A DNA stretch of 17,719 nucleotides from an uncultured Flavobacteriaceae bacterium (GTDB taxonomy: Bacteria > Bacteroidota > Bacteroidia > Flavobacteriales > Flavobacteriaceae). Below are positions 14,154-17,719 of this stretch, piece by piece; the first letter of the stretch is position 1; each line of letters opens with the position of its first letter. Location of the stretch: positions 1 through 17,719 of the forward strand of contig CAMZLT010000185.1 in assembly GCA_947311745.1 (NCBI GenBank), given 5' to 3'. Below the pieces are notes generated by a model. It saw nothing but the letters and a program-made list of their open reading frames with translations. It searched no databases and had not been told where the DNA came from. A program made the position numbers and the translations under genes.

Positions 14154-14702
14154 TTAGTCTTTTTTGAAAGGTAAACCTAATTCTTTTAATAATGATTTTG
14201 CTTCTTTATCTGTATTTGCAGAAGTTACAAATGTAATATCCATTCCTGAAATTTTATTGATTTTGTCAATTTCTATTTCTGGAAAAATAATTTGTTCGGT
14301 AATACCTAAATTGTAGTTACCTCTTCCATCAAATCCTGTAGCTTTAACACCTTTAAAATCTCTTACACGAGGTAAGGAAGCTGTTACAAGTCTATCTAAA
14401 AATTCATACATTTTAGAACCTCTTAGGGTTACTTTTGCACCAATTGGCATTCCTTTACGTAATTTAAAGGTTGCAATATCTTTTTTAGAAATTGTAGATA
14501 AAGCTTTTTGACCAGTAATCATTGTTAACTCGTCAACAGCATAATCGATTAATTTTTTATCTGCTACTGCTGCACCAACACCTTTACTCAAAACTATTTT
14601 TTTAAGTTCTGGTATTTGCATTACATTTTTATAACCAAATTCTTTCATTAAAGAATCTTTAATTCGGTTATTATATTCGTCTTTTAGTCTAGGGTTATTC
14701 AT
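14154..14702 (-). CDS. rplE: Ribosomal protein L5
   Basis: Large-subunit protein L5 (uL5), which binds 5S rRNA and contacts the P-site tRNA. It has 182 residues. Conserved parts are KDSLMKEFGYKNVMQIPELK near the N-terminus, FKLRKGMPIGAKVTLRG in the middle, and GFDGRGNYNLGITEQIIFPE (123-142 region) with the GMDITFVTSANTDKEA segment near the end. The gene starts 2 nt after the rplX stop (TAG-TT-ATG) and ends 3 nt before rpsN, so all three are probably translationally coupled. Confidence 0.98.
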   Translation of the reverse strand: MNNPRLKDEYNNRIKDSLMKEFGYKNVMQIPELKKIVLSKGVGAAVADKKLIDYAVDELTMITGQKALSTISKKDIATFKLRKGMPIGAKVTLRGSKMYEFLDRLVTASLPRVRDFKGVKATGFDGRGNYNLGITEQIIFPEIEIDKINKISGMDITFVTSANTDKEAKSLLKELGLPFKKD

Positions 14703-14704
14703 AA

Positions 14705-15013
14705 CTATATAACTTCATTAGATTTTTTAGAAAAACGTACTTTTTTATCTCCATCCTTACGGAAACCAACACGAGTAACATTACCTTTTTCTAATAACAT
14801 TAAATTAGAAATGTGTATTGGAGCTTCAAATTTACTAATTCCTCCTTGTGGATTTTGTGCATTTGGTTTAACATGTTTAGATACCATATTAATTCCTTCG
14901 ACTATTGCTTTATCTTTTTTAACTAAGATTTTAACAATTTTACCTTCAGAACCTTTATTAGTACCTGCTATAACCTTTACTAAATCTCCTGATTTTAATT
15001 TAAATTTTTTCAT
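14705..15013 (-). CDS. rplX: Ribosomal protein L24
   Basis: Large-subunit protein L24 (uL24), an early assembly initiator that binds the 5' end of 23S rRNA. It has 102 residues. The N-terminal KOW motif covers KSGDLVKVIAGTNKGSEGKI (7-26), followed by EGINMVSKHVKP and the GGISKFEAPIHISNLMLL segment. It lies 11 nt after rplN and ends 2 nt before rplE. Confidence 0.98.
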   Translation of the reverse strand: MKKFKLKSGDLVKVIAGTNKGSEGKIVKILVKKDKAIVEGINMVSKHVKPNAQNPQGGISKFEAPIHISNLMLLEKGNVTRVGFRKDGDKKVRFSKKSNEVI

Positions 15014-15024
15014 ATTCTTATATA

Positions 15025-15396
15025 TTAAAGTACTTCTGGAGCTAAAGAAACTATTTTCATAAATTTCTTATCACGTAATTCTCTTGCGACTGGTCCGAAT
15101 ACACGAGTACCTCTCATTTCACCAGAGTTTGCATCTAAAAGAACACAAGCGTTATCGTCAAATCGAATATACGATCCGTCTTTACGTCTGATTTCTTTTT
15201 TAGTTCTTACAACAACTGCTTTAGACACTTGTCCTTTTTTTGCTGTACCGTTTGGAGTTGCTTGTTTAATTGAAACTACAATTTTATCTCCTATTGAAGC
15301 GTAGCGTTTTTTTGTACCGCCAAGCACTCTGATAAGAAGAACTTCTTTCGCTCCTGTATTATCTGCAACTTTTAATCTTGATTCTTGTTGTAACAT
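15025..15396 (-). CDS. rplN: Ribosomal protein L14
   Basis: Large-subunit protein L14 (uL14), located at the subunit interface where it forms an inter-subunit bridge. It has 123 residues, standard size. MLQQESRLKVADNTGAKEVL, VRTKKEIRRKDGSYIRFDDN and GTRVFGPVARELRDKKFMKI are the conserved segments. It starts 2 nt after the rpsQ stop (TAA-TT-ATG). Confidence 0.98.
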   Translation of the reverse strand: MLQQESRLKVADNTGAKEVLLIRVLGGTKKRYASIGDKIVVSIKQATPNGTAKKGQVSKAVVVRTKKEIRRKDGSYIRFDDNACVLLDANSGEMRGTRVFGPVARELRDKKFMKIVSLAPEVL

Positions 15397-15398
15397 AA

Positions 15399-15656
15399 TT
15401 ATTTAGCTCTTTCTAATATTTCTACTAATCTCCAACGTTTAGTTTTACTTAAAGGTCGAGTTTCCATTATTCTAACTGTATCACCTATATTGCAATCATT
15501 TTTTTCGTCATGTGCAACATATTTTTTAGTTTTCAATACGAATTTACCGTACATTGGGTGTTTTACTCTTTTTACTTCAGAAACAACAATAGATTTTTCC
15601 ATTTTGTTACTTGAAACCACACCAATTCTTTCTTTTCTAAGATTTCTTTTTTCCAT
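15399..15656 (-). CDS. rpsQ: Ribosomal protein S17
   Basis: Small-subunit protein S17 (uS17), a primary 16S 5'-domain binder with an OB-fold. It has 85 residues. MEKRNLRKERIGVVSSNKME, KRVKHPMYGKFVLKTKKY and the IMETRPLSKTKRWRLVEI end are the typical segments. It lies 17 nt after rpmC and ends 2 nt before rplN. Confidence 0.98.
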   Translation of the reverse strand: MEKRNLRKERIGVVSSNKMEKSIVVSEVKRVKHPMYGKFVLKTKKYVAHDEKNDCNIGDTVRIMETRPLSKTKRWRLVEILERAK

Positions 15657-15673
15657 CTTTATATTTTGAAATA

Positions 15674-15859
15674 CTAATCTCTATTATTTAATTCTGTTGC
15701 TAATCTAGCAATGGTTCTTCTCAACTCTCTCAAATGTAACGGATTTTCTAGAGGTGAAATCGCATGTGTCATTTTTAAATCTACATACTTTTTACTTGTC
15801 GTATCTAATTGTTCTTGTAAATCTTCAATAGATAACTTTACTATTTCTGCTTGTTTCAT
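15674..15859 (-). CDS. rpmC: Ribosomal protein L29
   Basis: Large-subunit protein L29 (uL29), near the polypeptide exit tunnel and part of the docking platform for exit-site factors. It has 61 residues forming the expected long helical hairpin. MKQAEIVKLSIEDLQEQL opens it and NPLHLRELRRTIARLATEL closes it, the family signature. It lies 11 nt after rplP. Confidence 0.97.
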   Translation of the reverse strand: MKQAEIVKLSIEDLQEQLDTTSKKYVDLKMTHAISPLENPLHLRELRRTIARLATELNNRD

Positions 15860-15870
15860 CTTATTTTATA

Positions 15871-16299
15871 TTAAGAGTTTGCATAATCACGCGCGACAAC
15901 AAACTTTGTTTTAACTGGTAATTTTTGTGCTGCCAAACGCAAAGCTTCTTTTGCAACTTCTTCTGATACTCCACCAAGTTCGAACATAATTCTACCTGGT
16001 TTCACAACAGCAACGAAATATTCAGGAGCTCCTTTACCTTTTCCCATACGTACCTCTAATGGCTTTTTGGTAATAGGTTTATCTGGAAATATTTTAATCC
16101 AAAGTTGCCCTTGTCTTTTCATATATCTAGTTGCAGCAATACGTGCTGCTTCTATTTGTCTCGAAGTAATTAAATCTTGTTCTAATGCTTTAATTCCAAA
16201 CATACCGAAAGCTAATTGGTGTCCTCTTTGCGAGTTCCCTTTCATATTACCTTTACCTTTCTGAACTTTACGACGTCTTACTCTTTTTGGTTGTAACAT
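15871..16299 (-). CDS. rplP: Ribosomal protein L16
   Basis: Large-subunit protein L16 (uL16), which helps position A-site tRNA. It has 142 residues. Conserved segments include RGHQLAFGMFGIKALEQ, the ITSRQIEAARIAATRYMKR helix, LWIKIFPDKPITKKPLEVRM and GKGKGAPEYFVAVVKPGRIM. The start context has a modest purine stretch (ACAAGGTT before ATG), one of the few Shine-Dalgarno-like sequences in the cluster. It lies 23 nt after rpsC and 11 nt before rpmC. Confidence 0.98.
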   Translation of the reverse strand: MLQPKRVRRRKVQKGKGNMKGNSQRGHQLAFGMFGIKALEQDLITSRQIEAARIAATRYMKRQGQLWIKIFPDKPITKKPLEVRMGKGKGAPEYFVAVVKPGRIMFELGGVSEEVAKEALRLAAQKLPVKTKFVVARDYANS

Positions 16300-16322
16300 A
16301 ACCTTGTAATTTTAAATATTAT

Positions 16323-17039
16323 CTATCTTTTTTGAAATCTTCTTCTACCTGATTTTCTGTCATTACCTTTACCAGATTTTTTAGATAATCCTACTAAAGG
16401 AGAAAGTTCTCTTTTACCATACACTTCACCTTTCATAATCCAAACTTTAACACCTATTTTACCATAAGTAGTGTTTGCCTCAGCTAAAGCGTAATCAATA
16501 TCTGCTCTGAATGTAGATAATGGTATTCTACCATCTTTATACTGTTCAGTACGTGCCATTTCTGCTCCGTTTAAACGACCTGCTATTTGCACTTTAATTC
16601 CTTCTGAATTCATTCGCATAGTAGATTGAATAGCCATTTTGATTGCTCTTTTGTAAGAGATTCTGTTTTCAATTTGACGAGCAATACTTGCAGCAACTAA
16701 GTTAGCATCTAATTCAGGTCTTTTAATTTCAAAAATATTAATTTGAATATCTTTTCCTGTAATTTTCTTTAATTCTTCTTTTAACTTATCTACTTCAGAA
16801 CCACCTTTACCGATAATAATACCAGGTCTTGCAGTTGTGATAGTAACTGTTACTAATTTTAAAGTTCTTTCAATAATAACACGAGAAACACTTGCTTTGT
16901 ATAATCTTGCATGAATGTACTTTCTGATTTTGTAATCCTCTACAATTTTATCTCCGTAGTTTTTTCCTCCATACCAGTTAGATTCCCATCCTCTGATGAT
17001 ACCTAATCTATTTCCAATTGGATTTGTTTTTTGTCCCAT
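16323..17039 (-). CDS. rpsC: Ribosomal protein S3
   Basis: Small-subunit protein S3 (uS3), lining the mRNA entry channel. It has 238 residues in two domains. MGQKTNPIGNRLGIIRGWES opens the N-terminal part, which holds a type II KH RNA-binding domain with the GIIIGKGG loop at 73-80. The C-terminal domain carries KVQIAGRLNGAEMARTE, IDYALAEANTTYGKIGVKVW and a basic tail. It starts 5 nt after the rplV stop. Confidence 0.98.
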   Translation of the reverse strand: MGQKTNPIGNRLGIIRGWESNWYGGKNYGDKIVEDYKIRKYIHARLYKASVSRVIIERTLKLVTVTITTARPGIIIGKGGSEVDKLKEELKKITGKDIQINIFEIKRPELDANLVAASIARQIENRISYKRAIKMAIQSTMRMNSEGIKVQIAGRLNGAEMARTEQYKDGRIPLSTFRADIDYALAEANTTYGKIGVKVWIMKGEVYGKRELSPLVGLSKKSGKGNDRKSGRRRFQKR

Positions 17040-17044
17040 ATTAT

Positions 17045-17455
17045 TTATGAATTGCTTTCTAAATTATTAACACCTAATTCTAAAGTAACGTGATTAGATC
17101 TTTTTCTAATACGATGTGCTCTACCTTGTGGTGCTGGTCTTAAACGTTTTAACATACTTGCACTATCCACTGCTATTGTTTTAATGAACAAACCTGCATC
17201 TTCGATACTTGCATCTTCATTTTTAGCTTGCCAGTTAGCAATAGCGGATAACAACAATTTTTCTAAGTTAATGGATGCTTCTTTTGGATTAAATCTAAGA
17301 ACATTTAAAGCTTTTTCAACTTCTAATCCTCTAACTAAATCTGCAACCAAACGCATTTTTCTTGGCGAAGTAGGACAACCATTTAATTTAGCAACGTATG
17401 TGTTTTTACGTGCTTCTTTAAGTTGTTCTGCTCTTAATCTTTTACGACTTCCCAT
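17045..17455 (-). CDS. rplV: Ribosomal protein L22
   Basis: Large-subunit protein L22 (uL22), whose long beta-hairpin lines the polypeptide exit tunnel. It has 136 residues, with about 20 N-terminal residues (MGSRKRLRAEQLKEARKNTY) before the core. Core signatures are CPTSPRKMRLVADLVRG and, near the C-terminus, MLKRLRPAPQGRAHRIRKRS, the tunnel hairpin, where macrolide-resistance changes occur in other bacteria; nothing there looks altered. It lies 7 nt after rpsS and 5 nt before rpsC. Confidence 0.98.
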   Translation of the reverse strand: MGSRKRLRAEQLKEARKNTYVAKLNGCPTSPRKMRLVADLVRGLEVEKALNVLRFNPKEASINLEKLLLSAIANWQAKNEDASIEDAGLFIKTIAVDSASMLKRLRPAPQGRAHRIRKRSNHVTLELGVNNLESNS

Positions 17456-17462
17456 AATCTAC

Positions 17463-17719
17463 TTATTTTCTACCTTTATTTTTATTACCACCATGTCCTC
17501 TAAAAGAACGTGTTGGAGAAAATTCACCTAATTTATGACCAACCATATTCTCAGTAACATATACTGGAATAAATTGTTTCCCATTATGCACTCCAATAGT
17601 TTGTCCAACGAAATCTGGACTAATCATGGATGCTCTTGACCAAGTTTTAATAACTGTATTTTTACCTGATTCTATGTTTTTTTGGACTTTTCTTTCAAGT
17701 TTATAACAAATGAAAGGTC
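17463..17719 (-). CDS. rpsS: Ribosomal protein S19, start cut by the window edge
   Basis: Small-subunit head protein S19 (uS19), which contacts S13 and the A-site finger. The 84 visible residues begin PFICYKLERKVQKN and continue through WSRASMISPDFVGQTIGVHN and PVYVTENMVGHKLGEFSPTR to a Gly/Lys/Arg-rich end, GHGGNKNKGRK. About 8 residues are missing at the start, so the whole protein should have about 92 residues, the usual size. It lies 7 nt before rplV, the standard S10-operon order. Confidence 0.96.
   Translation of the reverse strand, partial: PFICYKLERKVQKNIESGKNTVIKTWSRASMISPDFVGQTIGVHNGKQFIPVYVTENMVGHKLGEFSPTRSFRGHGGNKNKGRK

Noticed and set aside
17184..17531. 115-codon plus-strand open frame across rplV and rpsS
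   Set aside because: It runs antisense to two strongly conserved ribosomal protein genes; its length comes from their codon pattern.
1..17719. Mobile elements, CRISPR arrays, tRNA or rRNA genes, or a defence system
   Set aside because: I saw no transposase-like frame, no regularly spaced repeats and no cloverleaf-like sequence; every sizeable minus-strand gene has a housekeeping or metabolic identity.

Overview
The window is a chromosomal segment that is very AT-rich, with every recognised gene on the minus strand. It carries most of the S10-spc-alpha ribosomal protein cluster, followed by a short run of central-metabolism genes. Several features point to a Bacteroidota bacterium, most likely a Flavobacteriaceae-type organism: the gene order, ribosomal proteins S4, S14 and L36 without zinc-binding cysteines, an L17 with a long charged tail, A/T-rich start regions with little Shine-Dalgarno signal, and promoter candidates of the TAnnTTTG type. 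I do not name a species. No mobile element, CRISPR array, rRNA or tRNA gene, or defence system is visible.

Layout in the direction of transcription (right to left): rpsS (5' end cut by the window edge), rplV, rpsC, rplP, rpmC, rpsQ, rplN, rplX, rplE, rpsN, rpsH, rplF, rplR, rpsE, rpmD, rplO, secY, infA, rpmJ, rpsM, rpsK, rpsD, rpoA, rplQ, then an intrinsic terminator at 6327-6362. Most junctions in this block are 2-23 nt. Five wider spacers stand out: 75 nt before rpsH, 99 nt before rpmJ, 52 nt before rpsK, 143 nt before rpsD and 68 nt before rplQ. These hold most of the non-coding structure in the window: a promoter candidate, an attenuator-like hairpin, competing repeats and a fourfold 7-nt repeat.

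Downstream come three apparent metabolic transcription units. carA and eno are separated by 2 nt, with a promoter candidate just before carA and a strong terminator after eno. gltA (citrate synthase) stands alone with its own terminator. An arginase gene is followed 3 nt later by a CtlX-like guanidino/ureido hydrolase gene, with a weaker terminator candidate at 329-358. The left 445 bases hold no complete gene. The first 34 bases look like the start of another minus-strand gene, with a plausible promoter upstream.

Functionally, the right part makes ribosomal subunit proteins, the SecY translocon channel, initiation factor 1 and the RNA polymerase alpha subunit. The left part makes a glutaminase subunit for carbamoyl phosphate, a glycolytic enzyme, the entry enzyme of the TCA cycle and two arginine/citrulline-side hydrolases. 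This is mostly an ordinary, conserved region. I found no convincing new system; the observations worth a check are small regulatory or structural features in the spacers.
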